64,000 nucleotides of DNA from Pagrus major (Eukaryota; Chordata; Actinopteri; Spariformes; Sparidae), in the NCBI RefSeq assembly GCF_040436345.1, contig NC_133230.1:6097297-6161296 (forward strand), written 5' to 3'. Under the pieces are notes generated by a model. That model saw nothing but the letters and a program-made list of their open reading frames with translations. It was not told where the DNA came from and searched no databases. A program made the translations under genes and the position numbers. Shown piece by piece: positions 37,601 to 49,600 of the stretch. Each line of letters starts with the position of its first letter. The stretch's first letter is position 1.

Positions 37601-40600
37601 CGCGGTGCGGTGGGGCTCTCCCTTGGTGGAGTAGTGACATGGCTCCCGGGCGGTGCTGTGCAATTCCGCCCGGGAGGACAGCGCAGCAGCGGGGACCCCA
37701 CAGCCCCCCCCACGGGAAAAGCCGCAGCTTTCCGCCGAGGGGGGACAGCGGATGTCGCCACCGCGCTGCTTATTCTGATAGTTTTGGCTTTTTTTATTAG
37801 CTGCGCCCTCGGCACTCGGCCTGGATGCGACAGCGGAACACAATTTATTTTCTTTATGAAAACTTGTGTGTGTGTGCGTGCTTGTGGACATGAGTGAGGG
37901 GCAACTGCTGAACCCTCTGCCGTCAAATGTCCGTCTCTCCCGGCTTGCTCTGGCAAGGTCCGTGGCAGCTGGGAGACGGGGGCGTGGGGGGCCCCTGAGC
38001 GCACGCTCGAAAGCCGAACAGGTGGAGCTGGAGAACGGGGAACTTCCAGCTGCATCACCGGTGAAGAGAGGAGCCTTCAGGCCGCTCTCTTCTTCCTCCT
38101 GGCCTGGTTAGTGGCAGCTTGCGCGGGCTGTGCCGGCGGAGCTGCAGCCGGGGCCGAGGGTTTCTTGGACCAGCCGGCCCGGCTGGGCAGGGGAGGTGGG
38201 GCGGGCCGGGGTTTCGACAGTTTAGGTATTTTAAACTGCGAAACTTGGGCAGCAGCCTGCGCGAAGGTTTTCCGCTGTGCAGGCGGAGAGGGAGCTTGGG
38301 GCTTTCGAGGGAGGCAGAGCTGGAGAGCTTCGTCTTCCTTCTTTTTGGCTTCACACCGCCGTTGCATCGAAGCCAACGCGGAACCAAAAATCCCCTCCGG
38401 GACAATGGGCATGTCCAGGACGTCGTCCTTCTCTCTGTCTGACAGGTTGGCGAGGTTGAGCCACCGCGCTCGTTCCTGCAGAACCATTGCCCCCATCGAC
38501 CTTCCCGTGGCCTGGACCGCACAGCGTTGGATACGGAGGCACAGGTCGGTGATGACCGGTATCTCCTCCCACGTAGCTGGGTCCTGAGTTTGCACAAAAT
38601 CCTCGCATAACTCAGCCTGATAAGCCGTGAGCAGGGAGAGGACATTGAGCGCTCTGGCCGAAAGCGCCGCCGCCTTGTATGCCTTTTCAGTCAGAGTTGA
38701 CTGAAAACGGTCAGACTTGGATGGCAGGCTGGGGCTCCGGGAGGACACCGCTGACAGCCGTGGGTGAAGGTGCGCTGCAACGAGTGGCTCCATCGGAGGC
38801 ATGCGGAGCAGACCCAGGCTCTCCATCGCTTCACAGTCGAGGGACGAGGCTCCGGGGATCGGGCTCCTGCTGCTGTAAGGGCGGTCTCTCCATGAGCGCG
38901 CCACCTCATCCAGCAGCTCTGGGAAGACAGGGAGACGTTGCTTCGTCGCACTCTTAGCCAAGGGCAATTTCTTCCCCTCGTAGCGGGATCTGGTGGTCTC
39001 AGCTACGACAGCGGGCCAGGGGATATCCAGTCGGGCAGCAGCGCGTTTGCACACGTCGAGCAGGTCCGAGCTGGGGAGGGGAGAAGCTGGTGTGCTACTC
39101 TCATCTCCATCCCGAGAGGCGACGGAGGCCGCGGGCTGTGCAGCCCGGGCCGGAGTGATGAAGATGTCGTCCTCTTCTTCATCCTCTGAGATGAGGAGTT
39201 CCGAGGCGCCATCGTCATCGTCCCCATAGTCCAGTTCCAGGACGTCTTCCTCCTGCGGGGGATCCGCGGCTAGGTCGAGCTGGGAGCCCCAGCTGGCGCT
39301 AGCCTCCGGCATCGCCACCGCAGCGACCTCCATCTCCTCTCCGCCTTCGACGGCGGGGCCGCCGGGAGGGAGATAGGGGTCATGTCCAGACAAGCTAGCT
39401 TGGCGGGCTAGCCGTCTGCGGAGACTCTTGACGGTGAACACCGCACAGTGTTGACACGAGCCGGGGACGTCGATAGCTAGCCGGGCGTGTTGCAGCCCCA
39501 GGCAGCTCGAGCAGACCTGGTGTGGATCCGTACTCGATATCTTATTCCCGCAACGACAGAGTCGGGCCCCAGAGTCTCCGTGCCCTCTGGTGTGAGGGGA
39601 TTTAGCCTCCATTCCTCGCGAGCTGGTGTGCAGGCGGGGAGTCGAGGCAGTTAGCTGGTGTGCTAACGTGAAGAAGCCGAAAAATTAGCTGGTGTGCTAA
39701 TACTCGGTGCTCGAACTGCCGTGGTGGGGCGTCGAGGACAGTGCTGGCCAAGCTGTGGAGAGCAAGGAAAGCACTGGTTCGATCTGGTGTGATCGATGAA
39801 GCACAGAAAAAGATATCCAAAAAGCTAGTAGCGCCCGGCGACGGAAGCTAAATAAGGTCCGCCTGTGGACAGTTTAGCTAGCTAGCCTTGGACGTGAGAT
39901 ATGCTCCGAGTGAGAAGAGGTGTTTGAATGACGTGGTGCCGTCCGCATGCGCTATTTAAGGTAGAGGGGACTACCTGAGGCGGACGGACACGTTTCACCA
40001 GCCAATCAGGATTGGCGTAATGAGATTAATGCTTCTGAGGGCTGCAGCGAGGCGTGCATCCCATAGTGAGACATCGAACGAAATATTATGAAAGAGAACT
40101 ACAGTTAATAAATAAATGCAGTGGAGTGGAGGTTTAAAGTGGCAGAAAATGGAAATACTCAAGTAAAGTACCTCAAAATTGTACTTAAGAACAGTATTTG
40201 AGTAAATTGTAAGTAGTTACATCCATCACTTTATATTCTAAACTTTGATGTTAACATTTTTATTCTACCGCAAATGTATATCGGTTACAAATATCGTTTA
40301 TCAGTCTTCTTGATTATTAACAATCTGTCTTGATATCTGCCCTGAAACAAACATATCAGTCAGTCTCTTAATGTCATTACTGATTAATCTTCTAATTTTA
40401 TCTATAAAATGCCCCTCGACAGCTTTTCAGAGTGATGTTTTTTATGTTTTAATTTGTCCGAACAACAATGGTTTAAAAATGGTTTAGAGCAGAGTTAGTT
40501 AAGTTTAACAGAGAGGATTTTCTAGTCACAAATTGTCCTGTATTCCCGTACATGTATTTCAGTTGCATAACCCTGGGCAGGTTTTTCCTCCCATAAGCAT

Positions 40601-43600
40601 CTTTAAACTTCATTTACATTCGCTCTGTTCATATTTGCTTTATCTTTTTATGAGATGACGGGAGGATTAACCCGGCCCAGGTCGTCCTGTTTAAGCAGGA
40701 CTCTATTTTCTTTACCCCCACTCTTGCAAGAGTCACTCCTCTCCGTGCTTCAGGTAAACAGCTTTGGGTGGACCATAGAGTCAAACAGGTTTGACCAGGA
40801 GGAGGAGGAGGAGTGACGTTGTTATGAAGAAAGGGACTCGGGCAGAGAAAGGAGATAGGAGTGGTGAAGCCCTCTGGCTGCAGAGGCTGCAGGGAACAAA
40901 GCAATTTAATGTGATAAGTTGGGCAGTAAACAACTATTGAAGACTGAATGAGTGTTGGTTGTCACTCACTGACCATTGATGGACTGTACAAACTCTTAAT
41001 TGCCAATTACTACATCTCACCGTAATTATCTTTGTGACAATTAATTTGTCTTTGTTTTGGAGTTACTGTCCATGAGAAGTTGGTACCAGCCTCCTGGCAG
41101 TTTCCATTAGAGATTGTGCTTCATGCCGTTAGGGTGTGGATCAGTGTCTCTCATCTCTGCGTGCATTTTTTTTCTATATGCTGTCCTATCAGAAGCAGTA
41201 ACTTTCCTCAGACGGTTTCATTTTTAGAATAAACCATAAACCTCTGTCCTTCAAAGATGCAATTTTAAAGGTAAACTGACATAAATCCATATTGGTCAAA
41301 TTAGCTCCAACACACTGAGTTGAAGCTTGAAGCGATGTGTGAGCGTGTGGAAATTCAGAGAGCGGAGGGAAGCGTTCATTCTGGGAGGAAGTGGCTTCAC
41401 TCTTTTGGCCTCAACTCACCGAGAAGAGAACACGATCTTGTTTTGTTTTTTTTGTTTGTTTGTTTGACCAAGCCTCAGTCATGTTACTGAAATTACCCTT
41501 GCTCAAATTTTTGTGGCTTTTCGCACCATTTACTCTCTGTCAACAGACATGTTTGAAAATGCTTGTGATCAACAGTATGAACATGACACCGAATTAAATA
41601 ACCCTGTAATTACAGATGCAACCATGTGGCATTGTAACATAATTAATGAGTTCCCAAAAGTGTGACTTTTACTTTTACTAGAATTTTCTTATGTGCAAAC
41701 AAACAAGTTCTCGCAAAATTATTTCCACGTCATCTTTAATGAAGCTGTAACCCTCTGTGAAACACTAACTACATCCTAAAAATGAAGACAGATTAACAGA
41801 TAGAAGGTCAGGGTTCAAGCTGAATAATATTTGCACTCATCATAATCTCTGTTGACATTGTTCTGCATGCTTGATTTATTCCTGTTGCAAACTTGTCAGG
41901 CATCTGTAACAAGAATCATAAAAAGAGATGGCTATGATTAGCTTGTAGGAATAAATCACTGAAACCAGTTCTCAAGCATGGAAAGAGCAAATAAGAGGAA
42001 TCCCATTAACATGACTTAATAAGGAAGTTGAATCAAGCTATTATAAGTCATATTTTGAAAGTAGTACCCACAGCTGCATTTAAAACCAGTTGGACGAATC
42101 AATATCTCAGCTGTGCAAAAGCTAAAACATATTTTTGTGACATGTCTCCTCCCTTTGATTTATGGACAAGGTTAGTCATATTCTCTATTTTTGTTATTGT
42201 CAACAAATCCCATGAAAACACCAAAATCAATCATGTGTCAGTCTGTCTCTGAATACTTTCTGACCACCTCACTGTCTGTTACACCCAGCCCCATGGCCAT
42301 TGGTTCTCACCGAAGAAGAACATCTTTAAATGTAACCGATAGTTTTGTTTACAAAAGGCTCAGTTATTTCTTAAAAAAATCAAGACACTGTAGTTTTTTG
42401 TAAACGTCACTCAAACTGTAGTAAACGATGCATTAGTTGGTGACTATTTTCAGCTGTGAATTAATGCACCTTTGCTAATCCAGTGTCTAGTGAGTATTCA
42501 CAGCAGCAGGACAGCGTGTGTAGGTTGACTCAAAATAAACTACAGTTCCCATGTTCATTGTAATGAAGCAACATGTAACCCAGTTTTTCAGTTGAAAGAA
42601 GAAGTTCAAACATGCTTTGGCTAAACAGAAAACACTTGTTAGTCTGATGAATTCATTACTTATTGTAGTCCTTTTTTAAAGTGATTTATGGACAGTAAGA
42701 CTTTTTGCTTCGACCAGCAGCTCCATAGGTTGCTCAGCTGATCAGTCCACAAAAAGCGGTCGGTGAGTCAAAGGGATACCTGGGATACCCTGCCTCTTAG
42801 ATTAATCTGATGAACCTGTTTTAAATGAAAAGAAAAGTGATGTTTGTGATATATTAACCACTTAATGGTCTCCATCAATGCAAGTACATAGCTGTTTTTG
42901 TGTTCTGTTGTTAAGACAATATTTTAAGTCTTCTAATGTCACTATATACTCAGATCAGTAGCTGAGGATACTTTAAAAAAGCTACTGGAAGTTCTGTGGT
43001 TTGTTGTTTATCGGGACGTGTTGACATTCCAACCAGACTTTAATTCAGACACTCACGTGAGAGAGCCTAACCCCTCCCAGACAGCCTGAAAAACAGGCCT
43101 GCTGTTCAACAGTCGCCTCATTGGGTACAAACTGTTTGTGCTCTCAAAAAAAACCTCTGTGGTCCAGGATGTTTCTCCATTTATCATGTTTTCTTCCACA
43201 GTTCAAGTGCCCCTGTACCACTTAAATTAGGCTGGACCACAAACCACCTGGTACAGTGTCTGGACCTATGTATAAAATCCAGGTCAGGGAGGCTACAGTT
43301 GCTGTAGTAGCCAAAATTTGCGAGACTGTTTTGTGAGACAGCTGTTTTTTTTTTATGACAGAACATAACCATCAAAACAATTTCGTTTACATGCAACATA
43401 GATGTGCAGAGGAATAATATAAATGATTTGACAGAGATTGTATCATTAAATGAGTTTAGTCTGGACTGATGCATTTAATGACGGTCTTGTTGATAGAGCG
43501 CTGAAGCTGGCAGAGTCTGGTAGATCTTAACCTCCTGGTAATGTATTCCAGGGCCGTGTCCCTGCACAATTGGGAGCAGCTGGGCTTACATATTTTTGTC

Positions 43601-46600
43601 TTCTTACTTCCTACTGGTCGGATGTGTTAGAGTGCTCTGCTGAACTGGAAAGCAGCCTGGATATCAGCCTCTACCACATAAAATGTAAAAGTACAAGGTG
43701 TTCCTTCTATTGTGATTGGCTGTCCTATAATCTGCTGTATTTGATATTGAACCGTATATTCAGAGGGGATTATGGGAAGACTTTGTTCTGTGGTCTTGAG
43801 TTTGGCAAACTAAAAGGAAAGATTTGAGGTTTTTTTTCTAAAAGTTCAAGTCGTACACAACCTTTGCCTCATCTGAAATGCTTTGAGTGGTTATTTTTGT
43901 CAACGTTTCAAATTCAAGGTTTGCTCTCGTGTCAGAAACATAAATTTTATTTTTGTGGGTTTTGCAGATGAATCATAACTTAAGGTTATTTACATAACCC
44001 CGGTTCTCTGAGTAATATGAGTGAGATGTCTCACTATGGGATGCACGCCTCGCTGCAGCCCTCAGAAGCATTAATCTCATTACGCCAATCCTGATTGGCT
44101 GGTGAAACGTGTCCGTCCGCCTCAGGTAGTCCCCTCTACCTTAAATAGCGCATGCGGACGGCACCACGTCATTCAAGATAAGCACCTCTTCTCACTCGCC
44201 CAAGCAAGAAGGGATGTCTGGTGAGACATCTCACTCATATTACTCAGAGAACCGGGGTTATGTAAATAACCTTAAGTTCTCTTTCATAATATTTCGTTCG
44301 ATGTCTCACTATGGGATGTGGTAGCTCCCGTATTGCCAGACAAGCTTACCTAACGTCCACCAACCCACAGGGAAAAGTACTCTGTTCCAATCAGGACAGC
44401 AAAACCGCGCGTGCCACGCACGGCGCGGAGACGTCCAGCTTATAGAAGCGGACAAAAGTGAGAGGCGAGGACCAACTCGCTGCAGCACAGATGTCCTGAA
44501 CAGAAACTCCCCTGAATAAGGCCCAGGATGCGGCCAAACCCCGAGTCGAGTGCGCTCGCAGGCCCACAGGTGGCTGCAAACCCTGACTCGTATACGCCAA
44601 AGCAATTGCCTCCACCACCCAGTGGGATAGGCGCTGCTTTGTGATAGGTTTTCCCTTATGAGGATTAGCCCAGGAGACGAACAGCTGATCGCTCCTCCTG
44701 AAACCCTTTGTCCTATCCATGTAAGTGCGCACCGCACGGACTGGACACAACGCATGTGACCGCTGCTCTCCTGGTGAAGCAGCAAAGGCCACAAGGTCAA
44801 TAGGAGAAATTGAGCCGACCACCTTAGGCACAAAAGCCGGGTTGGGCTTCAAAATCATCCTTACATCCCCCGGGAAGAGCTGAGCGCATGACGAATGCAC
44901 CGAAAGCGCATGGATGTCACTAACCCGTTTAGCCGAAGCCAGAGCCAGTAACAACACTGTCTTGAGAGACACGTGTTTCAAGTCTGCTCCCTCCAGTGGC
45001 TCAAAGGGAGGTCCTTTAAGACCCTCCAGAACCACAGCCAGATCCCATGGTGGTACCAGTGGTCTGGACACGGGGAGAAGCCTGCGCGCTCCCTTCATAA
45101 AACGGCAAACCAGCGGGTGCTGGCTCGCTGTTTGCTTTCCAAACCCCACGTGACAGGCGGCGATAGCTGCCAAGTACACCTTAACCGTGGAGAAGGCTTT
45201 TCGTTTGTCAATCAGGTCCTGCAAGAATGATAATATCACTCCTACTGGACACTGAAAGGGAATGTGGCCATTTCTGTGACACCACCCCTCAAACACTCTC
45301 CACTTACAGTCATACAGGGACCTAGTGGAGGAGGCTCGAGCACTTTGTATGGTGGAAATCACGCGCTGTGAGAGTCCCACAGCTGACAGACTGAGCCACT
45401 CAGGGGCCAAGCCCACAGCGCCATGCGTTCTGGGTGCGGGTGGAAGACCGCCCCCCCCCCCTGCGATAGCAGGTCCCTGCGCAGCGGGAGCTGCCAGGGC
45501 TGAGCGCACAGCAACCGATATATCTCCGCCAGCCAATGCATCGCAGGCCAATGCGGAGCTATCAAAATCAGTGCGTGGCCGTGCTCCCTCACTCTGGACA
45601 GAGTGGGGGGTATCAAGGCCAGGGGGGGGAACGCGTAAAGAAGCTCGTGCGGCCAGGCGTGCGCTAGTGCGTCGACGCCGAGGGGAGCATCCATGCTGCG
45701 CAGAGAGTAAAACAGCGCGCACTGCGCGTTTCCTCTCGACGCGAACAGATCCACCGTGGCCCGACCGTAACGGCCCCATATCTGTTCCACAATTTCCGGG
45801 TGTAGAGTCCACTCCCCGTATACTGGCGCGCCCCTGGACAACAGGTCCGCGCCTGTGTTCAGGGCTCCTGGGACGTGCGTCGCTCTCAGGGAGAGGAGAC
45901 GACCGCAGCTCCACAGGATCAGTTTGCGTGCCAGCATGTACAACCGACGGGAGCGTAACCCCCCCTGACGGTTGATGTACGCCACTGTCGTCGTATTGTC
46001 CGTCCTCACCAGGACATGATGACCCGTGAGAGACGGAAGGAAATGTTTCAGGGAGAGGAACACCGCTGACAGTTCCAGAAAATTTATGTGAGACCGCTGG
46101 AGGTCCACACTCCAGTGGCCCCTCACAGACCGGCCCTCGTGAATTCCGCCCCAGCCCGTCAGGCTGGCGTCCGTAGTGACCACCTTCCTGGACAAGACGG
46201 AGCCCATGGGCACCCCTTGTGTCAGAAAGGACGGGACGCGCCAGTGGCGCAGCGCCCTGGCGCACCCTGGTGTGACCAGTATCCTCCGTGCGCCATGACG
46301 CACGGGATCTAGCCCGCATGAGGCCACCCAAAGCTGGAATTCCCTCATGTGGAGGCGACCAAGATGGACTACGAGAATGGCAGACGCCATCAGCCCGAGT
46401 AATCGAAGACACAATCTGAATTGAACAGATTTGCCTGGATGAAAGAGCGCGAGACATGCCCTGAAATTTTTCACCCGCTCCGCCGAGAGGCGCGCTGTGA
46501 AAGTCACCGAGTCCAGAGATAATCCCAGAAAGATTATGCCCTGCGCTGGGGATAGCATGCTCTTTTCCGCGTTTATCACGAAACCCAGATCGATTAGGTG

Positions 46601-49600
46601 ACGTGTGAGAATACGCGTGTGCGCCCTGGCCTCCTGCTCCGACTGTGCCAACAGCAGCCAATCGTCCAGATATGTGGCCAAGCGGATGCCCTGCCGTCTC
46701 AGCGGGGCTATTGCCGCTTCTGTGCACCGCACAAACACCCTCGGGCTTAATGACAGACCGAAAGGGAGCACGCGGTACTCGTAACAGCTCCCTTGGAAAG
46801 CGAATCTCAGATACTTTCTGTGGGGAGGATAAATCGGGATATGGAAATACGCGTCTTTCAGATCGACAGAAGTGAACCAATCGTTCTGTCTCACAAGGCG
46901 CAGCAGGGATGCGTGCGTAAGCATCCTGAACTTGTATTTCCTGAGATATTTGTTCAGAGCACGTAAATCCAGGATAGGGCGAATACCGCTCCCCCCCCGT
47001 TTGGGGACCAGAAAATACCTGGAGTAAAAACCGCTCTGACACTGTGCGGGAGGGACGACACAAATTGCTCCTTTGTTTAACAGTGAGAGGATTTCCTCCT
47101 GTAAAACGCGAGCTGACTCTCCCTGAGCCTGGGAGTGTATTATACCGGCGAATCGCGGAGGAACAGCTGAGAACTGCAGCCTGTATCCCCTCGCGATCGT
47201 CCTCAACACCCAGGGTGGAGCTGCGAGCGCGGCCCATCTCTCGCATCTGAGGGAGAGAGTGGACACGCACCGCAGCCCCTCCACCATGAGAGGCTCCAGC
47301 CGCGGTGCGGTGGGGCTCTCCCTTGGTGGAGTAGTGACATGGCTCCCGGGCGGTGCTGTGCAATTCCGCCCGGGAGGACAGCGCAGCAGCGGGGACCCCA
47401 CAGCCCCCCCCACGGGAAAAGCCGCAGCTTTCCGCCGAGGGGGGACAGCGGATGTCGCCACCGCGCTGCTTATTCTGATAGTTTTGGCTTTTTTTATTAG
47501 CTGCGCCCTCGGCACTCGGCCTGGATGCGACAGCGGAACACAATTTATTTTCTTTATGAAAACTTGTGTGTGTGTGCGTGCTTGTGGACATGAGTGAGGG
47601 GCAACTGCTGAACCCTCTGCCGTCAAATGTCCGTCTCTCCCGGCTTGCTCTGGCAAGGTCCGTGGCAGCTGGGAGACGGGGGCGTGGGGGGCCCCTGAGC
47701 GCACGCTCGAAAGCCGAACAGGTGGAGCTGGAGAACGGGGAACTTCCAGCTGCATCACCGGTGAAGAGAGGAGCCTTCAGGCCGCTCTCTTCTTCCTCCT
47801 GGCCTGGTTAGTGGCAGCTTGCGCGGGCTGTGCCGGCGGAGCTGCAGCCGGGGCCGAGGGTTTCTTGGACCAGCCGGCCCGGCTGGGCAGGGGAGGTGGG
47901 GCGGGCCGGGGTTTCGACAGTTTAGGTATTTTAAACTGCGAAACTTGGGCAGCAGCCTGCGCGAAGGTTTTCCGCTGTGCAGGCGGAGAGGGAGCTTGGG
48001 GCTTTCGAGGGAGGCAGAGCTGGAGAGCTTCGTCTTCCTTCTTTTTGGCTTCACACCGCCGTTGCATCGAAGCCAACGCGGAACCAAAAATCCCCTCCGG
48101 GACAATGGGCATGTCCAGGACGTCGTCCTTCTCTCTGTCTGACAGGTTGGCGAGGTTGAGCCACCGCGCTCGTTCCTGCAGAACCATTGCCCCCATCGAC
48201 CTTCCCGTGGCCTGGACCGCACAGCGTTGGATACGGAGGCACAGGTCGGTGATGACCGGTATCTCCTCCCACGTAGCTGGGTCCTGAGTTTGCACAAAAT
48301 CCTCGCATAACTCAGCCTGATAAGCCGTGAGCAGGGAGAGGACATTGAGCGCTCTGGCCGAAAGCGCCGCCGCCTTGTATGCCTTTTCAGTCAGAGTTGA
48401 CTGAAAACGGTCAGACTTGGATGGCAGGCTGGGGCTCCGGGAGGACACCGCTGACAGCCGTGGGTGAAGGTGCGCTGCAACGAGTGGCTCCATCGGAGGC
48501 ATGCGGAGCAGACCCAGGCTCTCCATCGCTTCACAGTCGAGGGACGAGGCTCCGGGGATCGGGCTCCTGCTGCTGTAAGGGCGGTCTCTCCATGAGCGCG
48601 CCACCTCATCCAGCAGCTCTGGGAAGACAGGGAGACGTTGCTTCGTCGCACTCTTAGCCAAGGGCAATTTCTTCCCCTCGTAGCGGGATCTGGTGGTCTC
48701 AGCTACGACAGCGGGCCAGGGGATATCCAGTCGGGCAGCAGCGCGTTTGCACACGTCGAGCAGGTCCGAGCTGGGGAGGGGAGAAGCTGGTGTGCTACTC
48801 TCATCTCCATCCCGAGAGGCGACGGAGGCCGCGGGCTGTGCAGCCCGGGCCGGAGTGATGAAGATGTCGTCCTCTTCTTCATCCTCTGAGATGAGGAGTT
48901 CCGAGGCGCCATCGTCATCGTCCCCATAGTCCAGTTCCAGGACGTCTTCCTCCTGCGGGGGATCCGCGGCTAGGTCGAGCTGGGAGCCCCAGCTGGCGCT
49001 AGCCTCCGGCATCGCCACCGCAGCGACCTCCATCTCCTCTCCGCCTTCGACGGCGGGGCCGCCGGGAGGGAGATAGGGGTCATGTCCAGACAAGCTAGCT
49101 TGGCGGGCTAGCCGTCTGCGGAGACTCTTGACGGTGAACACCGCACAGTGTTGACACGAGCCGGGGACGTCGATAGCTAGCCGGGCGTGTTGCAGCCCCA
49201 GGCAGCTCGAGCAGACCTGGTGTGGATCCGTACTCGATATCTTATTCCCGCAACGACAGAGTCGGGCCCCAGAGTCTCCGTGCCCTCTGGTGTGAGGGGA
49301 TTTAGCCTCCATTCCTCGCGAGCTGGTGTGCAGGCGGGGAGTCGAGGCAGTTAGCTGGTGTGCTAACGTGAAGAAGCCGAAAAATTAGCTGGTGTGCTAA
49401 TACTCGGTGCTCGAACTGCCGTGGTGGGGCGTCGAGGACAGTGCTGGCCAAGCTGTGGAGAGCAAGGAAAGCACTGGTTCGATCTGGTGTGATCGATGAA
49501 GCACAGAAAAAGATATCCAAAAAGCTAGTAGCGCCCGGCGACGGAAGCTAAATAAGGTCCGCCTGTGGACAGTTTAGCTAGCTAGCCTTGGACGTGAGAT

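Larger units (their letters stand above)
34277..40099 (-). mobile_element. DIRS-type tyrosine-recombinase retrotransposon, copy 1 (full length)
   Basis: The element is about 5.82 kb, minus-strand, between two AAC trinucleotides (34277-34279 and 40097-40099) with no longer target duplication. In sense order it holds the 5' inverted terminal repeat (ITR), a leader with hairpins, a Gag-like ORF, a reverse transcriptase / RNase H / methyltransferase-like ORF, a tyrosine recombinase, the internal complementary region (ICR) and the 3' ITR. This is the DIRS1 layout: a recombinase instead of a DDE integrase, and inverted instead of direct repeats. It lies antisense in a MAP4K5 intron and shows no frame-disrupting change, so it looks recently active. 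Confidence 0.96.
33980..40240. repeat. Fish interspersed repeat split by DIRS copy 1
   Basis: The left part (about 33980-34276, ending CTGCAAAGTAACTAGT) and right part (from 40100, TACAGTTAATAAATAAATGCA, on to ACTCAAGTAAAGTACCTCAA) read as one continuous element once the retrotransposon is removed. I recall this word order as a common teleost repeat. It therefore supplies the empty-site sequence. Confidence 0.6.

Noticed and set aside
39513..39530. Seventh TGGTGT in DIRS gag (at 39518-39523) as another hairpin
   Set aside because: Only two base pairs (CC/GG) close the loop before mismatches, so it was not counted.
34277..40099. LTR retrovirus or Ty3-type element
   Set aside because: Terminal repeats are inverted rather than direct, there is no protease or DDE integrase, and a tyrosine recombinase is present.
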